64,000 nt of DNA from Aureimonas sp. AU12 (GTDB taxonomy: Bacteria > Pseudomonadota > Alphaproteobacteria > Rhizobiales > Rhizobiaceae), in NCBI RefSeq assembly GCF_001463705.1, contig NZ_BBWH01000039.1, positions 1 through 64,000 on the forward strand. The letters run 5' to 3'. The notes under the pieces are model-generated. The model was not told where the DNA came from and made no database searches. It saw nothing but the letters and a program-made list of their open reading frames with translations. A program made the translations under genes and the position numbers. This document shows positions 41,631-51,216 of the stretch, in pieces. How positions within the stretch are numbered: the stretch's first letter is position 1; every line of letters begins with the position of its first letter.

Positions 41631-41996
41631 TCAGCGAACGGCGATGACGTCGCCGCTGCGACGATCGACGTCGACCTGGATGTCGTCGCCGCGGCGATCC
41701 GTACCCATCACCCGGTAGGCATTACGGGTGCGCGTCACGTCGTCGACTTCGCGAACGCCCTCGGACCGGGCAATGCGGATCGCGTCGCGCTCGCCGATCT
41801 CGCGGGCCGGGCGACGGTCGTCGCGGCGCACGTCGCGGTCGCCCGGACGGCCGTCGCGCTCGCCGGGACGCGGTGCGTTGGGGTCGACGAGACGCACGCC
41901 GTCGCGGCCGATCTCGATGCCCTGCGCGAAGCTCGGCGCGGCCGAGCCGAGGAGAGCGATGGCGACGAGCGCAGTTGTCCACTTGGTGCGGATCAT
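41631..41996 (-). CDS. secreted PepSY-like small protein, second of a tandem pair
   Basis: The ATG at 41996 has GGAGG upstream and gives 121 residues with a signal peptide ending SAAPSFAQ. It shares with its neighbour the I-E-I-G-x-x-G-V-R start, a charged Asp/Arg-rich spacer and the C-terminal ARSEGVREVDDV ... VDRRSGDVIAVR module. The pair arose by tandem duplication. About 170 bases separate the genes, so each may have its own promoter. Confidence 0.75.
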   Translation of the reverse strand: MIRTKWTTALVAIALLGSAAPSFAQGIEIGRDGVRLVDPNAPRPGERDGRPGDRDVRRDDRRPAREIGERDAIRIARSEGVREVDDVTRTRNAYRVMGTDRRGDDIQVDVDRRSGDVIAVR

Positions 41997-42173
41997 GGAA
42001 GCATTCCTCCGGTGCGGGACGGGGGCGTCCCGGCTGTCCTTCTTCGGAAGCTTCAACAAGATGGCATCGATTCGGTTCCTCGTGCGGCCCCGACGCAAGG
42101 ACGCCGCCAAACCCTGTCGATCGGGTCCGGCGGCGCGAGAAGATAGGCGGAGTTTTCCTTCAGAGCGCTCCCG

Positions 42174-42899
42174 TCAGTGGAAGTACTGGCCGCCGTTCAC
42201 CGTAAGGGTCGAGCCGGTGATGTAGCCGGCGGCATCGGAGGCGAGGAAGACGACGCAGCGGGCGATCTCGTCGGGCTCGCCGAGACGGCCGACGGGGATC
42301 AGCGGCAGGATGCGCTCGTTCAGCACCTTCTCGTCGATCGCGCGCACCATCTCAGTGGCGATGTAGCCGGGGCAGATGGCGTTGACGGTGATGCCGACGC
42401 GCGCGCCCTCCTGTGCCAACGCCTTGGTAAAGCCGACGTCGCCGGCCTTGGCGGCGGAGTAGTTCACCTGCCCCGCCTGCCCCTTCTGGCCGTTGATCGA
42501 GGAGATGTTGACGATGCGGCCGAACTTGCGAGCGCGCATGCCCTCCCAGACCGGGCGGGTCATGTTGAAGAGGCCGGTGAGATTGGTGTTGATCACCGCG
42601 CCCCACTGTTCCGGCGTCATCTTGTGGAACATCACGTCGCGGGTGATGCCGGCATTATTGACGAGCACCTCGACCGGGCCGAGTTCGGCCTCGACGGACC
42701 GAATGCCGGCCTCGCAGGATTCGTAGGACGAGACGTCCCACTTGAAGACCGCAATGCCGGTCTCGGCCTTGAAGGCCTCGGCGGCCTCGTCGTTGCCCGC
42801 GTAGTTGGCGGCGACCGTGTAGCCCTCCGCCTTCAGCGCCTTCGACACTGCCGCGCCGATGCCACGCGTTCCCCCGGTTACGATGGCGACCTTGCCCAT
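42174..42899 (-). CDS. phaB: acetoacetyl-CoA reductase PhaB
   Basis: This NADPH-dependent enzyme reduces acetoacetyl-CoA to (R)-3-hydroxybutyryl-CoA in PHB synthesis. The 241-residue SDR protein has the coenzyme motif TGGTRGIGAA, NNAGITRD and the catalytic Ser/Tyr/Lys region (ISSINGQKGQAGQVNYSAAKAG). AGGAG precedes the ATG. It follows phaA on the same strand at a gap of about 150 bases. Confidence 0.95.
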   Translation of the reverse strand: MGKVAIVTGGTRGIGAAVSKALKAEGYTVAANYAGNDEAAEAFKAETGIAVFKWDVSSYESCEAGIRSVEAELGPVEVLVNNAGITRDVMFHKMTPEQWGAVINTNLTGLFNMTRPVWEGMRARKFGRIVNISSINGQKGQAGQVNYSAAKAGDVGFTKALAQEGARVGITVNAICPGYIATEMVRAIDEKVLNERILPLIPVGRLGEPDEIARCVVFLASDAAGYITGSTLTVNGGQYFH

Positions 42900-43051
42900 G
42901 GGGCTCCTCCCGAATGATGCCGAATGATGATGACGGTGTCCGGTGGCCGACTTGAACGGCAGCCTTGCCGAAGCGGATCGCGGCGGACGGCTCCAAGCCA
43001 TCCGGTCCGCGACCCCATTTCAAATGCCGGCCCCAGAGGCCGGCTTTAAAG

Positions 43052-44239
43052 TCAGAAACGTTCGACGCACATGGCGACGCCCATGCCGCCGCCGATGCAG
43101 AGCGTGGCAAGCCCCTTCTTGGCGTCGCGGCGCGCCATCTCGAAGATCAGCGTGTTGAGGCAGCGTGCGCCGGACGCGCCGATCGGATGGCCGATGGCGA
43201 TGGCGCCGCCATTGACGTTGACGATGTCGGAGTTCCAGCCGAGTTCCTTGTTCACGGCGCAGGCCTGCGCCGCAAAGGCCTCGTTGGCCTCCACGAGGTC
43301 GAGATCCCCAACGCTCCAGCCAGCCTTTTCCAGCGCCCGGCGCGATGCGGGGATCGGCCCGGTGCCCATGACGGCAGGGTCGACGCCGGCGGTGGCCCAG
43401 GAGACGATCCGCACCATCGGCGTCACGCCGCGGCGCGAGGCCTCGGCCTCGCTCATCAGGACGAGCGCGGCAGCGCCGTCGTTGATGCCGGAGGCGTTGG
43501 CGGCGGTGACCGTGCCCTCCTTGTCGAAGGCGGGCTTCAGCTTCTGCACCTTGTCGAGCGTCGTGCCGTGCTTGATGTATTCATCTTCGGAGACGATGAC
43601 GTCGCCCTTGCGGCTCTGCACCGTGAAGGGCGCGATCTCGTCGCGGAAGCGGCCCGCGGTCTGCGCGGCCTCGGCCTTGTTCTGCGAGCGCACGGCGAAC
43701 TCGTCCTGCATCTCGCGGGTGATCTGCCACTGGCGCGAGACGTTCTCGGCGGTATTGCCCATGTGGTAGCCCTGGAAGGCGTCGATCAGGCCGTCCTTCA
43801 GCATCGTGTCGACGAGCTTGAGATCGCCCATCTTGGTGCCGGCGCGAAGATGCGCGGCGTGGGGCGCCATCGACATCGACTCCTGACCGCCGGCGACGAT
43901 GATGCGCGCGTCGCCCATCGCGATCTGCTGCATGCCCAGCGCCACGGCGCGAAGGCCCGAGCCGCAGAGCTGGTTGAGGCCCCAGGCGGTGGCCTCCTTC
44001 GGGATGCCGGCCTTCATCGCGGCCTGACGCGCGGGGTTCTGCCCCTCGCCCGCCGACAGAACCTGCCCGAGGATCACCTCGTCCACCTCGCCGGCCTCGA
44101 CCCCGGCACGCGCCAGCGCCTCGGTGATGGCAGCGGCGCCGAGTTCATGGGCGGCGACGTTGGCGAAGGCGCCGTTGAAGGCGCCGACCGGCGTGCGCGC
44201 GGCACCGACGATCACGATGGATTCACCTGCGGAACTCAT
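43052..44239 (-). CDS. phaA: acetyl-CoA acetyltransferase PhaA (beta-ketothiolase)
   Basis: This thiolase condenses two acetyl-CoA for PHB synthesis. It is 395 residues with nucleophilic Cys92 (LNQLCGSGLRA), His351 (GHPIGASGAR) and Cys381 (CIGGGMG). With phaB downstream and phaR divergent, it forms a standard rhizobial PHB locus. The phaC synthase is not in this window. Confidence 0.96.
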   Translation of the reverse strand: MSSAGESIVIVGAARTPVGAFNGAFANVAAHELGAAAITEALARAGVEAGEVDEVILGQVLSAGEGQNPARQAAMKAGIPKEATAWGLNQLCGSGLRAVALGMQQIAMGDARIIVAGGQESMSMAPHAAHLRAGTKMGDLKLVDTMLKDGLIDAFQGYHMGNTAENVSRQWQITREMQDEFAVRSQNKAEAAQTAGRFRDEIAPFTVQSRKGDVIVSEDEYIKHGTTLDKVQKLKPAFDKEGTVTAANASGINDGAAALVLMSEAEASRRGVTPMVRIVSWATAGVDPAVMGTGPIPASRRALEKAGWSVGDLDLVEANEAFAAQACAVNKELGWNSDIVNVNGGAIAIGHPIGASGARCLNTLIFEMARRDAKKGLATLCIGGGMGVAMCVERF

Positions 44240-44511
44240 GGGATGACCCTTTCCTCGCTTCGGTATCGTTCTTGGCGGGCGTCGGTGCGCCGGCCTCGTT
44301 ACTTCGCAGACGCCGCTTCGCCCTGTCAAACCGGGTTTTCGCGCTTTCGTTGCAGCCGCCCAAGGCTCTCTCGCCCTGCGATCGTGCGATCATCCACCCT
44401 TATCGCAACGGCGAAGGCGCGAAGGGTTTGGAAACGAGGCGGAATTATGCCTATCTCTTCGCAAGGGCAGCGAGAAACGTGCCCGGAGCCAAGCATCTGG
44501 GGAGAGAGCGG

Positions 44512-45108
44512 ATGGCCCGCAACACCGAAACCACCGTCATCAAGAAGTACGCCAACCGCCGCCTCTACAACACCGGCACGTCCATGTACGTGACGCTCGA
44601 AAACCTCGCCGCCATGGTCAAGGGCAACGAGGACTTCGTCGTGCAGGACGCCAAGACCGGCGAGGACATCACCCATGCGGTGCTGACGCAGATCATCTTC
44701 GAGCAGGAGAACAAGGGTGGGCAGAACCTGATGCCCATCACCTTCCTGCGCCAGCTGATCCGCTTCTACGGCGACCAGATGCAGATGGTGATTCCCGCCT
44801 ATCTCGAAAGCTCGATGACCGCCTTCTCGCGCGAGCAGGAGACGTTTCGCGGCGCACCGACGGCGACGCACAACCCGCTGCAGCTTGTGGAGGCGCAGGT
44901 GCGCCGCAACACCGAACTGTTCCGCGAGGCGATGGGCATGTTCAACCCGTTCGTCGCCAACGCGATGGGTGCCTCGGATACCGGCGCCAAGCGCCCGGCG
45001 GGAGCGACGCCGCCCAAGCCCGCCGATCCCGACGATCTCGCCGCCATGCGTGATCAGCTCGCCGAGATGCAGAAGCGCTTGGAAGCTCTCGACGCGAAGA
45101 AGAGCTGA
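44512..45108 (+). CDS. phaR: PHB synthesis repressor PhaR
   Basis: PhaR binds DNA and PHB granules and represses phasin and pha genes. This 198-residue protein has the N-terminal PHB_acc_N domain (KKYANRRLYNTGTSMYVTLENLA) followed by PHB_acc repeats (TFLRQLIRFYGDQMQMVIPAYLE). The C-terminal part contains a helical segment, probably coiled coil. GGAGAG precedes the ATG. It is divergent from phaAB, and the 272-base gap should hold both promoters. Confidence 0.95.
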   Translation: MARNTETTVIKKYANRRLYNTGTSMYVTLENLAAMVKGNEDFVVQDAKTGEDITHAVLTQIIFEQENKGGQNLMPITFLRQLIRFYGDQMQMVIPAYLESSMTAFSREQETFRGAPTATHNPLQLVEAQVRRNTELFREAMGMFNPFVANAMGASDTGAKRPAGATPPKPADPDDLAAMRDQLAEMQKRLEALDAKKS

Positions 45109-45140
45109 CAGCGCGTCACCACGGTATCCGATCACAACGA

Positions 45141-45170
45141 AAAGGCCGGGCGCTCGCGCACCCGGCCTCC
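45141..45170. terminator. bidirectional hairpin between phaR and rpmF
   Basis: Stem 45143-45150 (aggccggg) pairs with 45161-45168 (cccggcct). On the minus strand it is followed by TTTTCG, so it best terminates rpmF. On the plus strand it follows phaR by 35 bases. Confidence 0.7.
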
Positions 45171-45217
45171 TTCCTATCGGAGATCGACGTCGCTACAAGC
45201 GCGCCGACGGCCTGAAA

Positions 45218-45403
45218 TCAGGCGCTTTCCTTGACGGTGAGGATCTGCTTGCCCCGATACATGCCGGTCTTCAGGTCGATGTGGTGCGGGCGGCGCAGTT
45301 CGCCGGAGTTCTTGTCCTCGATGTAGGTCGGCGCGGACAGGGCGTCGGCCGAGCGGCGCATGCCGCGCTTCGAGGGGGAAGTCTTTCGCTTGGGGACGGC
45401 CAT
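45218..45403 (-). CDS. rpmF: 50S ribosomal protein L32
   Basis: The 61-residue basic protein [17 protein letters not shown]... is a typical L32 without the zinc-ribbon cysteines, as usual in alphaproteobacteria. It lies just downstream of mtgA on the same strand. Confidence 0.97.
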   Translation of the reverse strand: MAVPKRKTSPSKRGMRRSADALSAPTYIEDKNSGELRRPHHIDLKTGMYRGKQILTVKESA

Positions 45404-45651
45404 GGGGCTCTCCGTTCGGGTGTCGGCGGCGTCTCGCCCGAAGGCGCGAAGCCGCGTCGCAGCTGTTATCGGCTCTGGCCAGCCGCAGGGGTTCGCGAAA
45501 GGCCGATCCCGATCATGCAACGAACAGCCGATCCTCGTCGGATCGATCCTGCCTGTCGCGAGAGCGGGAAATCGCGTGAGCCCATAGCAAACCCACCCCC
45601 CTTTGGAAAGGCCCGCGCCGGAATTTCTCCCGCGCGGACCCCTCCGGCGCA

Positions 45652-46416
45652 TCACCCCACGCAGCCCGCATAGTCGGCGGAGGCCCGCGCCCGCGCCTCG
45701 ATGACGCCTGCCAGCCGGCTCAGCCCGCGCGAGGGATTGGCGGGGTCGCGCGTGCGCGGCGAGGGCAACGACACCGCCAGGAGCGCGGCCTGGCGCGGCG
45801 TCAGCTGGGCGGGGCTCTTGTTGAAGTAGAATCGCGAGGCCGCGCCGATGCCGTAGATCCCGTCGCCCCATTCGGCGACGTTCAGGTAGATCTCCATCGT
45901 GCGGTTCTTGCGCCAGATGAGGTCGGCATAGAGCGCCAGCGGCAGCTCCAGTCCCTTGCGCAGGAAGGACCGCCCGTTCCAGAGGAACAGGTTCTTCACC
46001 GTCTGCATCGGGATGGTCGAGGCGCCCCGCCCCGCCTCCCCCTCGTTCACCGCCTGGTCCACCACCGTGCCCAGCGCATCCCAGTCGACGCCGCCGTGGA
46101 AACAGTACTGGCCGTCCTCCGACATCATCACCGAGCGCACGAGCACCGGGGCGACGTCCGCGAGCGGGGTCCACTCGCGGTCGTAGGGCTGGAACGAGAA
46201 ATGCTCGGCGAGCATCAGGGTCGAGATCGGCTTGACGCCGGGGATCGCGTAGATCGGCACGAGCACGAGGGGAATCGCCACGATCGCCACGAGGACGAAC
46301 AGCACTCCGTAGATCAGGCGTCGGGTCATCGGCGTCGGGCGGTCCACGAAGGCGGGAGAATCGGTACGATTCGTTCGCCCGGATGCGGGTCCGGGCGGCG
46401 TCGAGGCCTCCCTCAT
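45652..46416 (-). CDS. mtgA: monofunctional peptidoglycan glycosyltransferase
   Basis: The protein polymerises lipid II into glycan strands. It has one N-terminal transmembrane segment ([21 protein letters not shown]). The transglycosylase-family 51 domain includes the catalytic Glu in [14 protein letters not shown], with [18 protein letters not shown] and [11 protein letters not shown]. It is 254 residues from the ATG at 46416. The ATG at 46329 (MTRRLIYG) is equally possible, since neither has a clear Shine-Dalgarno sequence. Confidence 0.93.
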   Translation of the reverse strand: MREASTPPGPASGRTNRTDSPAFVDRPTPMTRRLIYGVLFVLVAIVAIPLVLVPIYAIPGVKPISTLMLAEHFSFQPYDREWTPLADVAPVLVRSVMMSEDGQYCFHGGVDWDALGTVVDQAVNEGEAGRGASTIPMQTVKNLFLWNGRSFLRKGLELPLALYADLIWRKNRTMEIYLNVAEWGDGIYGIGAASRFYFNKSPAQLTPRQAALLAVSLPSPRTRDPANPSRGLSRLAGVIEARARASADYAGCVG

Positions 46417-46583
46417 AGCAAAGGGCGGGAAAGCGGGGCAACGACGCTAAGCTCGGCGGGCGCCGAAGCGGCCGTACATCCCATGCGCCAAAGGGCTTGC
46501 TCCCGTGCGGCCGGGCGGGCAGACACGGGGTGGGGTTGGTAAGGCGCGGCGGGATCGGCGCGGGGACTGAAGGACGGCATGGC

Positions 46584-47492
46584 ATGAGCGAGACCGGGAC
46601 CGCGTTCGACGAGGCGCTGCGGACCTCAGCCCAGCGCATGGAGCAGGTGCTGGGCGAAGCGCTCGGCGCCGAAGCGCCGCTGATGGCGGGAACCCCGGAG
46701 CGGCTTCTGGCCGCGATGCGCCACGGCGCGCTCGATGGGGGCAAGCGGCTGCGGCCCTTTCTGGTGGAGGCCAGCGCCGCCCTGTTCGGCGCCGATGCGG
46801 CCCGAGCCGCGCCGGTCGCCGCGGCGCTCGAATGCATCCACTGCTACTCGCTCGTCCACGACGACCTGCCGGCGATGGACGACGACGACCTGCGCCGCGG
46901 GCGCCCCACCGTCCACCGCGCCTTCGACGAGGCGACGGCGATCCTCGCCGGCGACGCGCTGCTGACGCTGGCCTTCGGGCTCGTCGCGGACGCCGAGGCG
47001 ATCGACGCGCGTGCCCGCCTCTCGCTCATCGCGCTCCTGTCGCGCGAGAGCGGCGCGGCCGGCATGGTCGGCGGACAGGCGCTCGATCTCGAAGCCGAAC
47101 GCCAGGCACTGGGTGAGCCCGAGATCCGGCGCATGCAGGCGATGAAGACGGGCGCCCTCATCGCGTTCGCCGCCGAGGCGGGCGCGATCCTCGCGGGCGC
47201 GCCGGACGAGGACCGCCGGCGACTGCGCCGGTTCGGCGAGATCATCGGCCTCGCCTTCCAGCTGGCCGACGACCTTCTCGACGAGACCGCCGATGCCGCG
47301 ACCCTCGGCAAGGCGGCCGGCAAGGACGCCGCGCGCGGCAAGAAGACCCTCCCCGCCCTCCATGGCCAGGACTGGACGCGCACTGAACTCGCCCGGCTGG
47401 TGGCCGAGGCCGAAGCCCTGCTCGCGCCCTACGGAGCCCAAGCCGAGACGCTGAAGGCAACGGCGCGGTTCGTGGCCTTCCGCGATCGGTAG
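46584..47492 (+). CDS. ispA: farnesyl/geranyl diphosphate synthase (polyprenyl synthetase)
   Basis: This 302-residue trans-isoprenyl diphosphate synthase has the first Asp-rich motif ([13 protein letters not shown]) and the second (QLADDLLDE). The basic GGKRLRP binds isopentenyl diphosphate. It probably makes farnesyl diphosphate for ubiquinone, bactoprenol and hopanoids. The start at 46584 has AAGGAC upstream. IspG lies nearby (49452-50738). Confidence 0.94.
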   Translation: MSETGTAFDEALRTSAQRMEQVLGEALGAEAPLMAGTPERLLAAMRHGALDGGKRLRPFLVEASAALFGADAARAAPVAAALECIHCYSLVHDDLPAMDDDDLRRGRPTVHRAFDEATAILAGDALLTLAFGLVADAEAIDARARLSLIALLSRESGAAGMVGGQALDLEAERQALGEPEIRRMQAMKTGALIAFAAEAGAILAGAPDEDRRRLRRFGEIIGLAFQLADDLLDETADAATLGKAAGKDAARGKKTLPALHGQDWTRTELARLVAEAEALLAPYGAQAETLKATARFVAFRDR

Positions 47493-47528
47493 AGGGTGGT
47501 GACGCGCGACCGGATCCGCTCGTTCCGG

Positions 47529-48014
47529 TCAGGGGCTGCGAACGAGCCGCGGATCGTACAGCCACCGTCGCACCTTGCGCACGCCGATGCGCCTGGCGTC
47601 GGGATGCGACGGGTTCACGAGGGCGTTCTGCTCCTCGGGCACGATGACCGAAGGGACCAGAAGCAACGCGGTGCGGTTCGCGGCGACCCAGTTCGTGCCG
47701 AAAGACGCGCTGACCCGTCCCGCCGGCTCGGCATCCCAGCCGATGCCGAGCGTCGCAGAATCGGCGATTTCGGCGGCATCCCAGACGTCGTCGGGAACCT
47801 CGATCTCGACGAGATAGCGATTGAGCGGAAGGCCGCCGGCATTGAGGTGAACGATGGTCTCGAGGCAGGCCAACGCGCGGCTGCTGGCGGCATAGACCAT
47901 CGCGGTGCCGACCTCGTTCCATCGACCGCCCGAAAGTCTGGCACCCGTGCCGGACATGTCGTCGGCCTCATAGATTCGGGTATCGGTCCCGATCCGCCAG
48001 AGCCATCGGCTCAC
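47529..48014 (-). CDS. RES-domain toxin of a type II toxin-antitoxin system
   Basis: The GTG at 48014 overlaps the antitoxin stop as GTGA and gives 161 residues. The RES family motif GARLSGGRWNEVGTAMVYAASSRALACLET is clear, and the protein is full length. RES proteins (MbcT/ParT relatives) consume NAD+ or modify targets with ADP-ribose and cause growth arrest. A larger frame upstream is only a shadow of the antitoxin gene. The pair looks intact. Confidence 0.88.
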   Translation of the reverse strand: MSRWLWRIGTDTRIYEADDMSGTGARLSGGRWNEVGTAMVYAASSRALACLETIVHLNAGGLPLNRYLVEIEVPDDVWDAAEIADSATLGIGWDAEPAGRVSASFGTNWVAANRTALLLVPSVIVPEEQNALVNPSHPDARRIGVRKVRRWLYDPRLVRSP

Positions 48015-48490
48015 GCATAGGCTCCGCTCTCGATCTGGGCAAGCGCTCGCGAGACGAGAGCCTGTCCCTCCATCGTGTCCAAGAGATCCATCGGCTTGCC
48101 GCCACCGAAGGCGGGCAGCGGCTCGCGCAGCCACCGGGACAACCATTCCCGGGCGTCGAACCCTTCGCCATCGCCGGACGCCTCCATCATCGCCTCGATC
48201 TGCCCCACCAGCTTGGCAAGGCCGACCACGCGCTCGCTGTCCTCCGGCGACAGCCGCTCGTCCCGGGCCGCCTTCTTGTTGACCGTCGCGGTCTTGAGAT
48301 TGAGCGCGTCGAACATCACCCGTTGATCGAGATGGAATTCGATGACGAAATTTTTGACCTTGCGGGCGGAGACCCCGGCCTTGATGACGCCGATGCGATC
48401 GAGCGGCGACGCCCTGTAGAGTTCGACATAGGCAAACGCTGCCGTATCGGGGCCATCGGCCGTGATACGCTTGGCAGTGATTTCGACCAT
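48011..48490 (-). CDS. Xre/MbcA/ParS-type antitoxin
   Basis: The ATG at 48490 with GGAG seven bases upstream gives 159 residues, the usual size of antitoxins paired with RES toxins. The N-terminus (residues 1-80) should hold the Xre-like helix-turn-helix region. The C-terminus (DAREWLSRWLREPLPAFGGGKPMDLLDTMEGQALVSRAL) is the conserved DUF2384/MbcA toxin-binding part. It should neutralise the RES protein and repress its own promoter. Confidence 0.87.
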   Translation of the reverse strand: MVEITAKRITADGPDTAAFAYVELYRASPLDRIGVIKAGVSARKVKNFVIEFHLDQRVMFDALNLKTATVNKKAARDERLSPEDSERVVGLAKLVGQIEAMMEASGDGEGFDAREWLSRWLREPLPAFGGGKPMDLLDTMEGQALVSRALAQIESGAYA

Positions 48491-48511
48491 GGCTCTGCTC
48501 CTTTGAGCAAA

Positions 48512-48539
48512 GATGTAGCGCAAAAGAGCAGCCGGTCAA
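48512..48539 (-). promoter_or_regulatory. candidate promoter of the toxin-antitoxin operon
   Basis: On the minus strand TTGACC (48539-48534) and TACATC (48517-48512) are 16 bases apart, just upstream of the antitoxin. The -10 element is a poor match. A short palindrome (cttt-gagc-aaag, 48501-48512) overlaps the probable start site and could be the autoregulatory operator. Confidence 0.35.
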
Positions 48540-48562
48540 AGCCGCCCCGTGTCAGGCAAGTC

Positions 48563-49441
48563 TCAGTTGCGCATCACCACGCAGTCGCCGCCGGCCGCGC
48601 GGTACTTCGTGCAGAAGCTGTTGGCCTGTCCGCGCGAGTCGGCGCCGATGCGCACGGCGGTGATGCGGCGGGGGCCGGAGATCGGGCGGGTGCGCATGAC
48701 GATGGGCTCGACGCCGCCGAGGACGCCGGGATAGCGGTCCTGCAGCTTGCGATAGAGGCGCACCGCGATCGCCTCGTTCGGATGGCCGGCCACCTGCACG
48801 CCCCAGGGGCGCATCGGCGCGGACTCGGCGACCGCGAAGACGGCGCGCGTCGAGAGCACCGGCAGCTTGCGACAGGCGCTCGCGAAATCGAGATCCTTCA
48901 CCAGCGGCAGGACCTCGGCCTCGCGCCGCTCGTCGCGAAACCAGGCCGCCGGCTGCGCGGTGATCGAGAGGACGTAGTCTTCGGTCTCGTAGGGCAGGCG
49001 CCCGCCCGCGTTCATCCAGCGCTTCACCCGGTTGATCCCGCCATTGTAGGCCGCCGCCGCCAGGCCCCAGGAGCCGAGTTCGGAGCGAAGGTCGCGCAGG
49101 TAGGTGGCGGAGTGGTAGATCGCCTGTGTCTTGTCGTAGGGGTCGGCGAGACCGCGCTCCTTGGCCGTATAGGGCATGAACTGGGCGATGCCCTGCGCAC
49201 CCACCGGCGAGCGCGCGCCCTCGTCGAAGCGCGATTCCTTCCAGATCAGCCGCGCGAAGAATTCCGGGGGCATGCCGACCTTGCCGGCGTTCTCGGCGAT
49301 GAGATCGCAGATCGCGCTGACGCGCGGATCGGCGGCCTTTTCGGGCTGCTCAGCACGAGCCGGCAGGGCGACGAGGCCAGCGAGTGCGACCAGCCCCACT
49401 TTGAAACAGCGCGCCCGCCGGCGGCGCTCGCCCGCGCTCAT
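48563..49441 (-). CDS. lytic transglycosylase, SLT domain
   Basis: This 292-residue protein has a signal peptide (VGLVALAGLVALPARA) and a goose-type lysozyme SLT domain with the catalytic Glu in LIWKESRFDEGARSPVGAQGIAQFMP. The C-terminal 120 residues contain RTRPISGPRRITAVRIGA and paired Cys, and may be an SPOR-like cell-wall-binding module. It should cleave peptidoglycan. It starts 11 bases after the ispG stop and may be cotranscribed. Confidence 0.9.
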   Translation of the reverse strand: MSAGERRRRARCFKVGLVALAGLVALPARAEQPEKAADPRVSAICDLIAENAGKVGMPPEFFARLIWKESRFDEGARSPVGAQGIAQFMPYTAKERGLADPYDKTQAIYHSATYLRDLRSELGSWGLAAAAYNGGINRVKRWMNAGGRLPYETEDYVLSITAQPAAWFRDERREAEVLPLVKDLDFASACRKLPVLSTRAVFAVAESAPMRPWGVQVAGHPNEAIAVRLYRKLQDRYPGVLGGVEPIVMRTRPISGPRRITAVRIGADSRGQANSFCTKYRAAGGDCVVMRN

Positions 49442-49451
49442 GCGCCCGCCC

Positions 49452-50738
49452 TCACTCGGCGGCAGCGATGGAGGCGACAGCGGTCGCGGGACGCCCGAAG
49501 CGGCGCTCGATATAGGCGAGCACCATCTCATGGAAATCCTCGGCGATCCGGGCCCCGCGCAGCGTCGCGACCTTCGTGCCGTCCATGTAGACGGGCGCCG
49601 AGGGCACCTCGGCGGTGCCGGGCAGCGAGATGCCGATATCGGCGTGCTTGGATTCGCCGGGACCGTTGACGATGCAGCCCATCACCGCGACCGTCAGCGC
49701 CTCGACGCCGGGATAGCGCTCGCGCCAGACCGGCATGTTGGTGCGGATGTCGGTCTGGATCGTCTCGGCGAGCTGCTGGAAGAGGGTCGATGTGGTGCGC
49801 CCGCAGCCGGGGCAGGCCGCGACGATCGGGATGAACTGGCGGAAGCCCATCGTCTGCAGGATCTCCTGCGCGACCTGCACCTCCTTCGTGCGGTCGCCGC
49901 CGGGCTCGGGCGTCAGCGAGACGCGGATCGTGTCGCCGATCCCTTCCTGCAGGAGGATGCCCATCGCGGCAGACGACGCGACGATGCCCTTCGAGCCCAT
50001 GCCGGCCTCGGTCAGGCCGAGATGGATGCAATGGTCGGTGCGGCGCGAGAGGTCGCGGTAGACGGCGATGAGATCCTGGACGTTCGAGACCTTGGCTGAG
50101 AGGATGATCCGATCGCGCGCGAGGCCCGTCTCCTCGGCGAGCTCGGCCGAGAGCAGCGCCGACTGAACGATCGCCTCGCGCATCACCGCGCGGGCCGGCA
50201 GCGGGTTCGACAGGAGCGAATTCTGGTCCATCAGCCGCGTCAGCAGGTCCTGATCGAGCGAGCCCCAGTTGACGCCGATGCGCACCGGCTTGTCGTGCCG
50301 GATCGCCATCTCGACGATCTCGACGAACTGGCGGTCCTTCTTGTCCTTGAAGCCGACATTGCCGGGATTGATGCGGTACTTGGCGAGCGCGGCAGCGCAG
50401 TCGGGATAGTCGGCCAGGAGCTTGTGGCCGATATAATGGAAATCGCCGACGAGCGGCACGGTCACGCCGAGCCGATCCAGACGCTCGCGGATGCGCGGCA
50501 CGGCGGCGGCCGACTCGTTGCGGTCGACGGTGATGCGCACGATCTCAGAGCCGGCGCGGGCGAGTTCCGCCACCTGCCGCACCGTGCCGTCGACATCGGC
50601 CGTATCGGTGTTCGTCATCGACTGCACCACCACCGGCGCCGTGCCGCCGACGAGAACCCCGCCGACATCGACCGACACGGTGCCGCGACGCGGCAGCGGA
50701 TCGACGAGAACGGGTTCGATCGGAGCTTGCAGGGTCAT
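49452..50738 (-). CDS. ispG: (E)-4-hydroxy-3-methylbut-2-enyl-diphosphate synthase (flavodoxin/ferredoxin)
   Basis: This [4Fe-4S] enzyme carries out the penultimate step of the MEP isoprenoid pathway. The 428-residue protein has [18 protein letters not shown] at the N-terminus, and cluster cysteines in ACPGCGRT and in GCIVNGPGE. FdxA in the same window could donate electrons. It lies near ispA. Confidence 0.96.
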   Translation of the reverse strand: MTLQAPIEPVLVDPLPRRGTVSVDVGGVLVGGTAPVVVQSMTNTDTADVDGTVRQVAELARAGSEIVRITVDRNESAAAVPRIRERLDRLGVTVPLVGDFHYIGHKLLADYPDCAAALAKYRINPGNVGFKDKKDRQFVEIVEMAIRHDKPVRIGVNWGSLDQDLLTRLMDQNSLLSNPLPARAVMREAIVQSALLSAELAEETGLARDRIILSAKVSNVQDLIAVYRDLSRRTDHCIHLGLTEAGMGSKGIVASSAAMGILLQEGIGDTIRVSLTPEPGGDRTKEVQVAQEILQTMGFRQFIPIVAACPGCGRTTSTLFQQLAETIQTDIRTNMPVWRERYPGVEALTVAVMGCIVNGPGESKHADIGISLPGTAEVPSAPVYMDGTKVATLRGARIAEDFHEMVLAYIERRFGRPATAVASIAAAE

Positions 50739-50965
50739 CGGTTCGGGTCCGGTTGGGCGAGACGTTGGCGGGCAGGCAAATGGGGGCAGGCGTCTGGGCG
50801 AGGTCTATCCTGCCCCGCGTCCTTGTCAACGAAGACGAGGGAGGAGCTGCTCGAACGATCCATTGAAGCGTCGCAACTTGTCGCGAGCATGACGGCGGCG
50901 ACTTGATTGCGCGCGCTCGCCCTGCCAATCGGCGGCGTCCAGAGTTTTTCGAACCCGGAGGTCCC
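50739..50965. other. divergent intergenic region between ispG and the DUF3309 pair
   Basis: Non-coding, 227 bases, with presumably two promoters. I saw no striking palindrome or consensus -35/-10. Confidence 0.4.
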
Positions 50966-51124
50966 TTGCCGATCGGTCCCGCCTTCGCCCTCTTCCTTCT
51001 CCTGATGCTCGTCGCGCTGCTTCCGGTCTGGCCGTGGTCGCGCGGCTGGAGCTACCGGCCGGCGATGAGCTTCGCGATCGCCTTCACGGTGGTCATCCTC
51101 GGATGGGTGACGCTGCTCATCTGA
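50966..51124 (+). CDS. DUF3309-like membrane peptide, 52 residues
   Basis: A TTG start is preceded by GGAGG four bases upstream, the best ribosome binding site in the region. It encodes two hydrophobic stretches with VWPWSRGWSYRP between them. Length, topology and the W-P/G-W-S-R core match the DUF3309 peptide that follows, so the two are diverged duplicates. The function is unknown. Confidence 0.6.
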   Translation: MPIGPAFALFLLLMLVALLPVWPWSRGWSYRPAMSFAIAFTVVILGWVTLLI

Positions 51125-51216
51125 GCGCTGCGACGAAATGTGGCATCTTTGGGGAACCGTGTGGTGTCCTTACCGTTTTGGCGGCGAAGGAACGCGTTCA
51201 CACCGGAGTTACATCG

